A stretch of 64,000 nt of DNA, from contig NW_006500347.1 of NCBI RefSeq assembly GCF_000471905.2, positions 1,267,822-1,331,821 of the forward strand. The letters are read 5' to 3'. A program made the translations under genes and the position numbers. The notes under the pieces were generated by a model. The model saw only the letters and a list, made by a program, of their open reading frames with translations. It made no database searches and had not been told where the DNA came from. The stretch is from Amborella trichopoda (Eukaryota; Streptophyta; Magnoliopsida; Amborellales; Amborellaceae). This document shows positions 31,987 to 43,371 of this stretch, piece after piece. Every line of letters begins with the position of its first letter. Within the stretch, counting starts at the first letter, position 1.

Positions 31987-32699
31987 GAGCGATTTCTTTT
32001 CGTATTCTTTGTATATTGAGATCTTTGGATACAGTGATCCAAAGTATTTTACTGAATCTCTCAATATTGGATTCATCAGTTTCTAAAAGAAGATTGTTTA
32101 CATATTTCATGAGTCTTGTCCGTGAATGCCAATTGTGTCAAATTCATCATTATTTATGTCTTCAAGTACCGTTCTTACATTCTCCATGAATGTATACTGA
32201 CCTGTGATGGGTGTTGAAGGCATCTCTCTGCCTAAAGGGGGTAGTGTATCCACAGCCAAACGGCTAAAATTAGCTCTATCAATGTGGGGAACAACTTCAA
32301 TTCGTTTCTTTGTCGCACACCTGCCTGATTTGTAGTTGGAGAGGCAATTTGGACACAACTCTCCAAAATATCTATTGTTCTCGTTGTGGTTCGCGACTTC
32401 TTCGTCATCTTTGTTCGCAAAAACGTCGGCTCTTCTAATCCACTCACCCACTTCGCCTGTGGCCACCATTCCATTTCTCTCTGCTGCAATATCTCGATTC
32501 AAATTCCCCATTCGAGCCTTGAGTCGGCCTGCTTCACTTCTAGATCCTGAACCTTTAACCCGGATTTTACCAGATACCCAATATGTCGAATGATGGGACT
32601 GGTTACAAATTTCAAGATATCGACCAAGGAAATAACAACTATAGCCAAAGGCAGGTTGTTTTGCAAAGGAGAAACAACCAAAATGATGACTATACTGCG

Positions 32700-32985
32700 T
32701 AAATTAGAAGTAGCGCGATGAATGCCTCTTCATTCTGCTCAAACAGCTGAAAGAAAACCTGTTTGAAATGACAGTAAGAAAATGGTTTTAAGAACTAGAG
32801 ACGTGTACAAGAAGTATAGGAGTTGAAGATTGCAATTTAATTGATAATTAATTCACAAAAATAAGGATTATTTGTATTTTATCTATATATTCATAAGGAA
32901 AGCAGGACAGTGTCAAATTAAATTAATGAACTTTTGAGAAATATTACTGGTTCTCTAGTTACTAAAAACTAAGAAGCAACCCGGT
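32700..32985 (-). promoter_or_regulatory. Upstream region shared by CNL A and CNL B
   Basis: The stretch with ACTAGAGACGTGTACAAGAA, AAGATTGCAATTTAATT and TTGAGAAATATTACTGG is about 90% identical to 42080-42249 upstream of locus B, in the same position relative to the start codon. It marks A and B as a duplicated pair that includes 5' flanking DNA. Promoter elements within it are not resolved. Confidence 0.6.
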
Positions 32986-33109
32986 CACTTGAAAGTGGAC
33001 GATCATTCTATAATATGTAAAATGAGTAGGCATCTTTTGACTATTTCTTTTAATTATTAATGTACATATCAATGTTTTTAAACTTTATTCGGGCCTCGAC
33101 ATTGTCCTT

Positions 33110-33480
33110 GTTCTGAGATGAGTAACTCAGCCCAGCAATATACAAGATCAGAGAGGACAAGTTGTGTTCTCTTATGCGGGACCACTGGGGGTGACTATTG
33201 CCAACTATGCGGAGTTCCATGTTGTGCTTCAGGGGCTCAATCTTGTTATTGATAGAAATTTGGGGCACTTATGTTTAATAGAAGGACATTCACTTAACTT
33301 TATCAAATAGTGCAAAAGAGAGCAGAAGGTTCCATGGGAGTTGAGAGCTACTATTGCAAGTTTGAGACTTGGTTAGACCTTTTTTCTTGTCCTTCTTGTA
33401 CAGAGAAACCAATGGGCTGGCAGATTTGATGGCTAAAGAGGGTGGTTTTTTATCTGAGATTATTGTCTTTAATAATATAA
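33110..33480 (+). pseudogene. LINE-type RNase H fragment
   Basis: The plus-strand frame near 33165 reads FSYAGPLGVTIANYAEFHVV and continues LQGLNLVIDRNLGHLCLIEG. After two stops (33308 and 33376) it ends with RETNGLADLMAKEGG near 33400-33450. This is the pattern of the RNase H domain carried by plant non-LTR retrotransposons and their domesticated relatives (alternating catalytic acidic residues, then an N-x-x-AD-x-x-A-like end). No RT domain is visible next to it. Confidence 0.6.
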
Positions 33481-33584
33481 TTTCCTTTGATTAGACTTTA
33501 ATAAAGATAGATAAATTCTCGTCAAAAAAAAATATACAAGACAGCAAAGGCTAAAAAACAAAAAAGTAATGAAAATTATTAAAA

Positions 33585-33730
33585 TTAGGAAAAGGTAATT
33601 TACATAGTAGGATTCCTTATAAGTCTATAAAAAAACAGACATTTTAGTAATAACGGAAACTGTTTGGTATTTTGGTAATAACGAAAACTATAACGAATAT
33701 TTATGTAATTTTCTTATAAAAAAATAAAAA
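33585..33730. repeat. Terminal fragment related to the foldback element at 645-1672
   Basis: AATAACGAAAACTATAACGA and TTTATGTAATTTTCTTATAA resemble the right end of the 1-kb foldback near 1600-1670. Only one end is seen here. Confidence 0.4.
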
Positions 33731-34358
33731 ACAAAAAATTGGAGCATGTTAGGAGAAAGCTTCATGAATCTTAATAAAAATTGTATAAACGATATTTCAA
33801 AATCACTTAATAAGAGTTTTTTTAACAAAATTGGGTGCTTTAATCATTTCAAACGGGGGCGAAGATGTCCCTGGAGCTTGCCTCGGCTGGCCGAGTTACT
33901 CGGCCAGAGTTCCTATTTATACTACTATAGTAATTTATATTTCTATAAAAGACACCGTCGATTGGAGGGAAGAAACCACTAAAACTTTCTATCTTTGCGC
34001 TTCCTTTCTTGGGTTTTCTAACAGAAATAGAATGCCATGTTGCCATGTTGTAGCTTAGCTCTCCTTACATATATTTCATAAAAATTGTGTAAATCTAGAC
34101 TTTTTTCGTCGTGTAGAATGAGAATAATTTGTAATCTATTGTTTTCAAGATATTATTATTTTTCCAATTTCATTTGTACCAAACAACAAAATTATTATTT
34201 TTATAGATATCATATATAGAAACTGGTATGCTGACATGAATTAAAGGTGAGATCATTAGATCAGGCATCAAGGTATTTAAATCAGTTTATTGTCCTCCAA
34301 CTGGTAGAAGGGTTGGAATGGTAGAGTAGGCCAAATGGCATTTTAGTCATTATATTAA
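33731..34358. other. Intergenic, no gene seen
   Basis: Contains a small inverted motif CTCGGCTGGCCGAGTTACTC near 33881. Overlapping frames on both strands (33746-34058) carry no recognisable domain. Confidence 0.4.
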
Positions 34359-34742
34359 GGGTGTAGGTTGTATAAGGTTTCAACTGTAAACAATCCAAGT
34401 AAGCCCTAGCTCTAAATTATACTAAAGATGTAGTTTTGGTGTCAGAAAACTTTTTGATGGCCTAAAAGAATATTTTTGTCCCTAATTGTGAAATTTAAAG
34501 CTCTAAAAAAAGGTGCAGATCATGTAGATCTATAAAATCTCGAAAATCTTAAAAATAGATGGTCCTGCACTATGAGATGCACTATTTTCAAGACTTTAAA
34601 TCAATATTTTTATATCCATATATCTCGATATTAAGATGATTAATTGGAGAGTTTTCCAGCACCAACAATATGTTTTGGTGGGTCTTTGATACACCCTTTA
34701 TTTCTATAGTATAGAGTTGACACCTTATATACACGGTTTCCT
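34359..34742. repeat. MITE family Y copy (diverged)
   Basis: Starts GGGTGTAGGTTGTATAAGGT, ends GAGTTGACACCTTATATACA, with the inner TCTCGATATTAAGATGATTA. Confidence 0.55.
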
Positions 34743-35165
34743 TTATTAAATACCCCAATGACATCTAATTATTGATATTTGGTATGCTTAGTGAGGATTG
34801 GTGCCTATAAAATAGTGAAGTATGCAACCCTGAGGCACACATGGTTGAAGCAACAAAACAAAAGATAAATAGAGTGGCCACAATTAAAAGAGAAATAGAA
34901 GTGGCAATATGCAACAAATTAACATTTTATCGTTCTTTATGCTAAATATTAGGGTTTTTGAAAAGAAAAATCTTATGAAGTGATTTTTTTAGACATAATG
35001 GATTTGGATGCTAATGTCTACGAAAAGCTATCCCTCCTTGTTGCCTTGCAATACGACATCCTCTCTAAGCTTTTTTAAGAAGGATTATCAAAAATAAGAT
35101 TGCTTAATTTTGTATTAAAAAGTTACATTTATTTTTAGTCATTGGATTTGATACAACATTTGAGA
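34743..35165. other. Intergenic, no gene seen
   Basis: AT-rich and without recognised features. Confidence 0.4.
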
Positions 35166-35173
35166 AATATTAG

Positions 35174-35425
35174 GTATGGCTCCAATAGGTGATAAGATGA
35201 GAGAAAGTAGACTTAGGTGGGCTGATCATGTACAGTGCAGACCTAGTATGGCGGGAGATGCGAGTTGGTTCAAGGAGAAGGCTACAAAAGGATAAGGGGT
35301 AGGCCCAAAAAGACATGGTTGGAAGTAATGAAAAAAAGATATGGGCTTATGACATGAGAGTGTGGCCCTTGATAGAACATAATGACAGACTAAGATTTGT
35401 GTAGTTGGAACAAGGCTATGATGGT
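35174..35425 (+). pseudogene. LINE reverse-transcriptase C-terminal fragment
   Basis: The plus frame at 35177 reads APIGDKMRESRLRWADHVQ, followed by RRG-like and GVGPKRHGWK-like remnants and, after further stops, LDRT. This is the conserved C-terminal motif of plant LINE reverse transcriptases (KMRExRLRWFGHVxxR ... GRPKKTW ... DRxxW). At least three stops and shifts follow, so it is a dead fragment of about 250 bp. Confidence 0.65.
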
Positions 35426-35607
35426 AATTATAATGATGACGGATGTATAGCAGTTGAGAGTTTGTCATTTCTCTTCACAAAGTTTGAGAGAAAATTATTT
35501 TGGACCTTAACCACAGTCAATGTCACACTCTCTACAGATTTCTTATCTAATGATTAAGAGTGATTATGGCCATTTTGTACTATTGAGAACCAAGATTTGC
35601 TCGTAGG

Positions 35608-35905
35608 GGTGGCGATAGGCTGAGTGGCTTGGCCTGGCCCTAAAAAATTAGGGCTTGGGCCACCTAAAGGGGTAGGCAACACAGCAGGGCTGGGCAGGTT
35701 TGGGCCGGGGTCAGGACCATGGCCAGGGCCAGGGATGGCCCAGTTGGAATCGACCTATCCCTTTTGATCTTTCTAAGTTTCTTTTAGTTTTCAAATTTCC
35801 GTTTTGGCAGGACCTCTTTGGCCCTTTCAGGATTGGGTCGGGCCTAGGCCAGCCCTATGGAGATTAGGCTAGGCTATGACTAGGGCTAGCTTGTTGCCAG
35901 CCGTA
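35608..35905. repeat. hAT-like MITE, GGCC-rich
   Basis: The left end TAGGGGTGGCGATAGGC and the right end TTGTTGCCAGCCGTA are imperfect inverted repeats of the hAT type (TAGGGGTG...). The interior consists of GGCCTGGCCC, GGGCTGGGC and GGGCCTAGGCC words. The 8-base flanks do not match, so the target duplication is lost or the ends are wrong. Confidence 0.45.
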
Positions 35906-38900
35906 CTTGGTCAATGGCCTCTTGTTATGGTGAACTACTTACAGTAACAAATTTAATACCTCAAAACCAACTCGCCTATCACTAGCAAATCAATTTCAAG
36001 AAATCTAAATTCCCAAGAACATTTGGTATAATACATTTTAAAAATAGAAAGATTTCAAGACAAGCAAAAATAGAAAATCTAAAATCACAATACACTACAA
36101 ACCACAATTCTAACACCACAAATATGCATATTTCACCATAGGGCCAGATCTACAGGAATCTAGCAAGGGAATAATTTCATTATTATGGAAGAGTTACAAG
36201 ATTGGGTAAAATATGAGGGGTTACCTCACATTCTACAAAGCACCACTAATTCCCTTTTCCACCACAATAAGAAAACCATGGAACCAACTTTCATTATGTA
36301 CTATTACGGCCAATTGCTACCACCATATACAATTCGTTTGTTCATAGAGTTCTCCACTCTACATGTTTTATGGTATCAATTATCTCAGAGAAGAACAATT
36401 GTTTCATATGAGCTAGACCACATTTCTACAATATGCGATCGAGCGGTATAAAGCATCCATCTTAAAGATGGATACAAATAGATGGCCATCTAAAAACAAT
36501 TGTAACTAATGGTCCAAATGTTTTCTTAATATAATTATTATTTATATACCACATGCTTTACATCGTAATGTCACTAACGTCTGAAAATCTTCTCGTGCTA
36601 GACATGGATTACCTTGAATTCAGAAAAAATTTTAAATCTATGCCACAGGTGTATAATGGCACATCTCTCTCTCTCTCTGTGGCACCTGTGCCAGAGAATG
36701 GCTCCGGATTTCTTGTAAAGCAAATCGTCATTGTGCTTCAATTCCAAATAATGGTTCTGCATATAATGGCACCTATGCCAAAATGTTTCAATAGATACAG
36801 TTCTAGAGGTAACAACTACTGTATCACGAATAACATCAATTTCTTTAATCTATTATTTATGTGATCCTGCAATCAGAAGCATGGCCAAGAAATTCCATCA
36901 GTTTCTGGTTATACGTTTTATCACAAGGTTTCACCACTAGATTTCCATCAATATGGTCCTCAATCAATAGCATGGAAATATTATTAACTTGCCTATGAAA
37001 GACACCATGAACAACAAATTAAGAAAGAAAATTGGCAACTGTCATCATAAACATAGCTACCCTCACGAACAGCAAGTTCAGTCTGTATTAGAAAAATATA
37101 GGAAGTACAAAAGGAGCCATTTTCATATTGGATTGAGATCATATCGTGCTCTTCATTCATCCAAGGATCTGTTCGATGTCATAAAAGTATAGGCTGAGCT
37201 CCACCCACCATTGTTTTTCCGAACCTAATTCACAAAAGAAAACTGCATTTTAATGCTCATGTGCATGCTCTATAAATTCTGAAAGCAATTACATGCAAGC
37301 AGGAACTGACAATTCAACAAGAAATAACAAGCAAGCAAGCAATGGATATATTTCAACATAAGGTGATAACATGTACGAAAGCATCACTCAGCCAACCAGT
37401 TAATAACTATTCAACCAGTAGGCAATCACTAGAATTCATATTGACTCCTTACCATCAATGGTCATGTTCCACGATCTTATTAGACTGAGATGTATGGCAG
37501 ATTTTGTCAGTTCTTCTATTTCTATGCCTTTGGTTGATGAGCCATGTTCCCTATCTCGCATTTTTGTAAGATAAGAAACATGTTCCATAGACTCATTTTC
37601 ATCATCCATGCTTACGACATTTGGGCATGTGGGGGATGTCACACCAATTGAAATGGTGGGGTCCATCTCAATTTTTTAATTGACCCTATGTAAAAATGCA
37701 AACTACATAAATACATGTCTGCAAACACTTCTTTGAACAAAAGAGACAGATATAGAAGTAGAAATTATTTCATGCAAACACTTTTTTGAAAAATCGAATT
37801 CATGTGAATCAATGTAATAGCACCAAACATTGACATTGTGCTTCAATGAATTAGCATCGATGACATAGTCACCCCCTTTCTGGGAATTAATGTGCATCAA
37901 TCACTATCACATGAATGAATTGAGTTGATGTATCCAAAATGATATCTACACAGATACAAATATCATGGTCATGGGCATTATTAAAAAAAAAGAAAAAAAA
38001 ACAGAGCATTAGCATCTAAGAACTGTCTCTGTGTAGGAAAGAGGTCAGTTCTAGAAACAAACATCAAGTAATTTATGAAATTAAGAAAGATGGCAATTTC
38101 CATATTCCACCATGAATTTAAAAGTCGACATTTTTTTTTCAGAACAAATCATTTGGGTATGGGCATCAAATTAATCCAAAAAAAGGCATTCGGGCAGTCA
38201 TTGTAACTGTCTATTTGATTGGTTTAAAAAAAAACATGTTAATGAGCATGAAGCATTAGGGTACTCAATATCATGGTCATGAGAATAAATTCCACAAATC
38301 AAAAAAGAAATGAAGAAAAACAGAGGCATTAACATCAAATAATTGTCTTTGTATAGGAAAGAAATCAGTTCTGTAGACAAATATCTAATAATAGCAGGTT
38401 CCATATTGTACCATGAAATTTTTGATGTCAATAACGTGATTTTAAATGTTCCCATATTTTTCAGAATAAAGCAATCGAGTATGGGCATAAAATGAATCTA
38501 GAATACAGCATTTGGGTAGCTATATTGTTGCTTGCTACGACCATATGCCATCTGATAAAGAAGCTTCTAATCTTTCCCATCTCACAACAAATAAATTTCA
38601 AAAAAACAAGTATAACACATAATATTGAGAGAAACTTCCCGTACCTAATTTTCAAGCTATTGATGAGAAAGAAAAAATATTGAGCACTGAGATGGGGAAA
38701 TGGAGAGCCCATAGAGCTAATGGGAGAGGGCAGGGGGCTGGACTTGATTGCTACAAAATGTAGCTCGGAGAGGGGCTGGGCTTCCTTGCTGCGACCTCGG
38801 AGATAACGAATGCAACAATGTCTCATATTCACCATGCTTTATGCGGATGAAGGTGGATGGCCAGTCGTAGTAGCATACACCATACACTGCTCTATAATAA

Positions 38901-38990
38901 TTTCTATTCTTTGACCAATGCGAAGAACCTTTCTCCGTACTCTAGTTCGGCCACTACTGATTCCTCTTCCTCTCCATTAGGATCCAATGG
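35906..38990. other. Intergenic, no confirmed gene
   Basis: Several frames of 60-124 codons occur (36185, 36553, 37436-37666 minus, 38461-38835 minus), but none has a domain I recognise and none connects to another by obvious splice sites. The most coding-like is 37436-37666 minus (76 codons, MDPTISIGVTSPTCPNVVSM, then MDDENESMEHVS, then ELTKSAIHLSLIRSWN). It could be an exon remnant of an unknown gene. There is a CT repeat at 36666-36680. Confidence 0.35.
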
Positions 38991-38998
38991 TGAGAAAA

Positions 38999-41989
38999 TC
39001 ATATGCTCTCAAACAGTGGCTGAAGAGTAGATTTGGCATGTTCATCTTCCCACTCTAATCCCTTCCACCAATCCAATGATCCCATTATCGATCCTAGATT
39101 TTTGGCTTCTTCGAGACCTGGATGGAGCTTCTTCCACTTAGGGCACCAATTCACATAGATGAAACTCATTGAAGACCAAGCAAAGCGACTCTCACATACT
39201 CTTCAATTTCGGCAATTTTCTGAAATCCAGCCAAATTAAATTGTGCAGCACATTTTTTTCTTCTACCACCCCACTTATCATCTCTTCCATCTCACTTATG
39301 CAAACACATTGTAAGTTTAGGAAACAGGGCAGCACAGCTGACAATAAGACATTCTTCAATCCATTGCATGACGTTATTACAATCATCTTTAAATTATGAT
39401 GGACACTCTTTAGATCATCCCCTTCCAAATGCCACTTAGCCTTGGCAAGGAAAAGAGAAGCAATTCCTCCAAGTTGAGGACAAGATCCAGGACAAGCGAC
39501 TCCAATTCCAAACATGACTCTATGAACAAAGTTTTTAAGCATGTCATGTGTGGTAGGTGATCAATATTCATCAGACCTTGGCATCGAACTAGCTCCAATT
39601 TTCTCACATGCACAAAAATTTCTTTGTACTCGGCTTTGTTTATAATCCGTGCTTCACTACATATAGAAATGCCCACTAATTACAAGCGTGTCATGCACTC
39701 CAATTCCTCCCAATTGGCAGCCCAGCTGCCTTCCCCTCTTTTCACTTTCCGATCCTGGTATCTGGTATCATCACTCCTGTGTTCTTCATCTCCTTCCAAT
39801 TTCCACTCCTTGAATCCACACTCAAAAATATTGACCTCCTCCAAGCAAGTCAACCTCGATATCATCCCATGCTCAAATATTTTTAGTTGTTGAGTACCTT
39901 CCAAATCTAGATAATTTAAGTTCACCAATTCTTCTAATCCTTGAGGCAATCTTTCGATTTTAGTTTCCCGTAGGTTCAATGACTGGAGATGTTTGAGCTC
40001 TTGTAGAAGAGGAATGTCTACTAAGCGATAACAATCACTGAGAAGGAGGCAACGGAGGTTCCTCAAGTTTGACAAGGATGGGGGCAGTGACTGTATTACA
40101 GTTCCTCTGAGATCCAGAACCTTAAGGGTCACCAATTCTTCTAATCCTTGAGGCAATCTTTCCATATTAGTTTTCCGTAGGTTCAATGCCTGGAGATGTT
40201 TGAGCTCTTGCAGAGGAGGAATGTCTACTAAGCTATAACAATCATTGAGAAGGAGGCAACGGAGGTTCCTCAAGTTTGACAAGGATGGGGGCCGTTACTG
40301 TATTTGAGTCCCACTGAGATTCAGAACCTTAAGGGTCCCCATAAATTCAAAAAAGCCACTTGAAATGGAGCTCAAGGTGATGTTATCTTGAAGCAGCAAT
40401 GTCGTGATTCTTGGACATACTGGCTGATTTGGAAGCCTTTCGATTCTATTCCTTGCTAGTGATACCCATTCAGCAGCTTCCCACATTGCAGTTTGCGTGT
40501 TTCCATTAGTCCCAAACCAGCTTCAACTACAAACTTCCCAGTTGAGGAACCAATCCATACCGCTAAGTCACAGATCACATCGTGAAGCTTCACTCTTCTT
40601 TCACTTGTGGGACACCTCTGTAACATGCATGACCCTATAAGCTTTTTATATGATGGCCTTTGTTTCTTGCATCCGCGAGACTTAAACTTCCAGCTATGAG
40701 CCCTTCCCATATCCAATACTCAACCAAGTCGTCAGTCTAGAAATTCATGGTCTTCTGGGAACAATGAACAATACAAGAAGCATTCTTTGATGTTTTCAAC
40801 CTTCAACGCTTCATAACTAAATTTCAGAGGCAAATAGACTTTGGATTCCATTCCTTCTATCTCTGTAGATGCCTCACGCAAGGCTTGTAGAGCATTCTTC
40901 CACACGGCGATGCTTCTTTGCCGCCTCATTGCACTGCCAACTGTTGTGATGGCAAGTGGCAGACCACCACATTCCTTGACAACCGCTTCGGCATGTGGTT
41001 TTATTGCTGGCAGATCTACCACTCGAGTAGCTTTCTCACAAAACAATCCCCATGCTTCAGAATTTTGTAAGATATCCACTTTTATATTTGTATCAGTGCC
41101 CATCTGATTGCATACATCTATCTTTCGGGTTGTTATTATGACTTTGCACTTGTTTTGTGCATCTGGGCGAGGAACTCTTATGTTATCTATATCAAGCATT
41201 GCCCACACATCGTCTAAAATGAGCAAAAATCGTTGTTTCTTTACAGTAGAAAACAATCTATCTACCATCATCTCTTCATCTTCGACGTCTAATTTCAAAC
41301 CCAATTGTCTACCAATTTCCTTTCGTATTCTTTTTATATTGAGATCTTTCGATACAGTGATCCAAAGTATCTTATTGAATCTTTCATTAATGAATTCATC
41401 AAGTTTTAAAAGAAGATTGTTTACATATGTCATTAGTGTTGTCTTTCCCACTCCTCCCATACCGAGAATTCCAATTGTGCCAAATGCATCATTATTTAAG
41501 CAATCACGTACCTTTTTTACGTTCTATTTGAATGTATACAGATCTGTGATGGGTGTTAAAGGCATCTCTCTGCCTAAAGGTGGTGGTGGGTTCACAACGA
41601 CATGGCTAAAATTCGCTGTATTAATGTGGGCAATAACTACCTTTCGTTTCTTTGTCGTACGCCTGCCCGATTTGTAGTTGGAGAGGCAATTTGGACACCC
41701 CCTCCAAAGCATCTATTGTTCTCGCTCTAGTTCGCAATAACTTCATCAGTTTTGTTCGTGCTCTTCTAATCCACCCCCCTACTTGGCTTGTGGGCACCAT
41801 TCCATTTCTATCTGCATCTGTAATCTCTCGATTCAAATCCTCCGTTCGAGCCTTGAGTCGCCCTACGTCGACTTCAAGATCCTGAACCTTTTTCCTGGAT
41901 TTTACAAGATACCCAATATGGTGAGTGATGGGGCTGCTTACAAATTTCAAGAAGGCGACCAAAGAAATAGGAAGAGTAGCCAAAGACAT
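38999..41989 (-). pseudogene. CNL resistance gene B (NBS-LRR, several frameshifts)
   Basis: Full-length CNL structure on the minus strand. CC domain from MSLATLPISLVAFLKFVSSP (41989); CPNCLSNYKSGRRTTKK; PPLGREMPLTPITDLYTF, then a TGA/TAG-type stop at 41524; P-loop GMGGVGKTTLMTYVNN; RNBS-A FNKILWITVSKDLN; kinase-2 RFLLILDDVWAML; RNBS-B KVIITTRKIDVC; GLPL ECGGLPLAITTVG; RNBS-D CFLYCSLFPEDHEF, with a frameshift at 40732; an LHDVICDLAVW MHD-type region; then at least eight LRRs and a C-terminal KLHPGLEEAKNLGSIMG ending at a TGA (38999). Frame breaks lie near 41690, 41524, 40735, 40660, 40480, 40290, 39678 and 39500. Together they make a functional product unlikely, though some could be assembly indels. 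Confidence 0.85.
39922..40336 (-). repeat. In-frame 207-bp LRR duplication in CNL B
   Basis: Two adjacent 207-base units (39922-40128 and 40129-40335) each encode three 23-residue LRRs (SLSNLRNLRCLLL, LVDIPPLQELKHLQ, ERLPQGLEELV). 207 is 9 x 23, so the repeats stay in frame and in LRR register. Differences are few, suggesting a recent event. Confidence 0.8.
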
Positions 41990-42249
41990 GGTTGTTGTGC
42001 AAAGGAGAAACAACGACTGCAATGTGTAGAGGGACGAATGCCTCGTCCTTCTGCTCAAGCCGCTCAAACAAAATCGGTAGGAAACTAGAGACGTGTACAA
42101 CAAGTATAGGAGTAGAAGATTGCAATTTAATTCACAAAAATAAGATTTATTTGTATTTTATCTATATATTCTATAAGGAAAGCAGGACAATTGATAAATT
42201 AAATTAATGAACTTTTGAGAAATATTACTGGCTTTCTGGTTACTAAAAA

Positions 42250-42941
42250 ACGAAATTTTACCCAAAAAAAAACTCTAAATAACACACTTTCCATACAACT
42301 TACCCCCAACCTAACTTTTTATCTCACTTTTTACCCAAAACAAACTTTCTATGCAAATACCTTTCTAGCAATACCTTCGAAGGGAAAAAATTAATTTTTT
42401 TTTAAACAGGAATGCCCTTCTTGTACAAAAAAATCAGTTTTTTTTTAATAGGATTGCACATTGCTGTGTAGCACATTGCTGGAGTGCATCATCACATTGC
42501 CGTAGCGCACAAGTGCCAGACCGCCCTAAGGCAACTACCGGATTGAAACTGAGTACTGCCAGACCGCTCTTTACATAGTGCTGGAGCCTTGGAGTCCAGT
42601 AACATCTACGGTCGGACCGCCCTTTACAACTGTTGGACTGTACTTTGCAATTGCCGGACTACACTATACACAGTGTATGAGCCCTACCGCTGGACCACAC
42701 TTTACACAGTGCTGGAGCCATACTATCAGACCGCATTTACATAGTGCGGGAGCCCCTATTTTGGTGGGATATAGGATAGAGAGGTGTGGGTAGGGTTAGG
42801 CATTTATTTATTTATTTTTTAGTTGGGGGTATTTGCATAGAAAGTATATTTTGGAGAAAAAAGTGAGAGAAAAAGTTAAATTGGGGGTAAATTACATAAA
42901 AAGTGTAGTCTTGGGTTTTTTTTTTTTTTTACAATTTTCCC
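42250..42941. mobile_element. Foldback transposon with 9-bp target duplication upstream of CNL B
   Basis: The termini are inverted repeats of about 100 bases: the left ATTTTACCCAAAAAAAAACT...CTTACCCCCAACCTAAC and the right, reverse-complemented, with TTACCCCCAATTTAAC. The flanking 9-mer TACTAAAAA occurs at 42241-42249 and 42942-42950. The paralogous flank of CNL A (near 32955-32970) has a single TACTAAAAACTAAG without insert, an empty site. A 9-base duplication points to a Mutator-like (MULE) non-autonomous element. The interior (42460-42770) is GC-richer and has degenerate repeats of TTTACACAGTGCTGGAGCC and GGACCGC words. No transposase. Confidence 0.75.
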
Positions 42942-42950
42942 TACTAAAAA

Positions 42951-43371
42951 CTAAGACGCAACTTATATTGTGAATGAAGACAAATCACTTCCACTTACCC
43001 CCACCTACTCCTACTTTTGGCGAATATAAAAATAGGTAAATGCTTTTATATGGATCGCATTTACCCTGACCTACTCCCACTTTGGTGTTGGAAATGTAGC
43101 CTATCAGGCCTTTTTTCTCTCGAAAATTTATTTTTTCAATAATGGTACAAAAGCCATATTGAAGTAAATGTGACATCCCATGTGGTTAACATAAGGCAAT
43201 GCCATTTATATGGATCCATTTTTTAGCTTTAATAGGATGTATCAATGGAAGGAAAAAAACAATGTCACTGGAGGGAAAACCCAGTGGTATATTTAGATTT
43301 CTTGTAAGAATTTGATTTTTATATTATAGATATACAAAGTTTATTTAATTTTTAAATTTCTGTTACCAAAT
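42951..43371. other. Intergenic, no gene seen
   Basis: Contains two pairs of CACTTACCCCCACCTACTCC-like words (42990-43090). No gene recognised. Confidence 0.4.

Larger units (their letters stand above)
31475..32681 (-). pseudogene. CNL resistance gene fragment A (truncated, P-loop deleted)
   Basis: This is a remnant of a coiled-coil NBS-LRR intracellular immune receptor. From the start at 32681: a CC domain (RHIGYLVKSGLKVQDLEV), a frameshift near 32530, then CPNCLSNYKSGRCATKKR and PPLGREMPSTPITGQYTF near 32260-32340, typical of RPS2/RPS5-type CNLs. Where the P-loop should follow (about 32100) about nine residues are missing: the frame reads IGIHG, then stops, then MKYVNNLL. RNBS-A (FSKILWITVSKDLN), a broken kinase-2 (LILDDVWEML-like near 31840) and GLPLA (ECGGLPLAIITVGRAMKGQ near 31500-31540) remain. 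Two small duplications shift the frame. Everything after GLPLA, including all LRRs, is absent. Closest relative in the window is locus B. Confidence 0.85.

Noticed and set aside
35226-35468. An 80-codon minus-strand frame
   Set aside because: It is antisense to a recognisable LINE RT fragment.
41524-42088. Long plus-strand frames antisense to CNL B (and similar ones opposite C, D and E)
   Set aside because: They mirror the coding constraint of the NBS-LRR strand and have no domains of their own.
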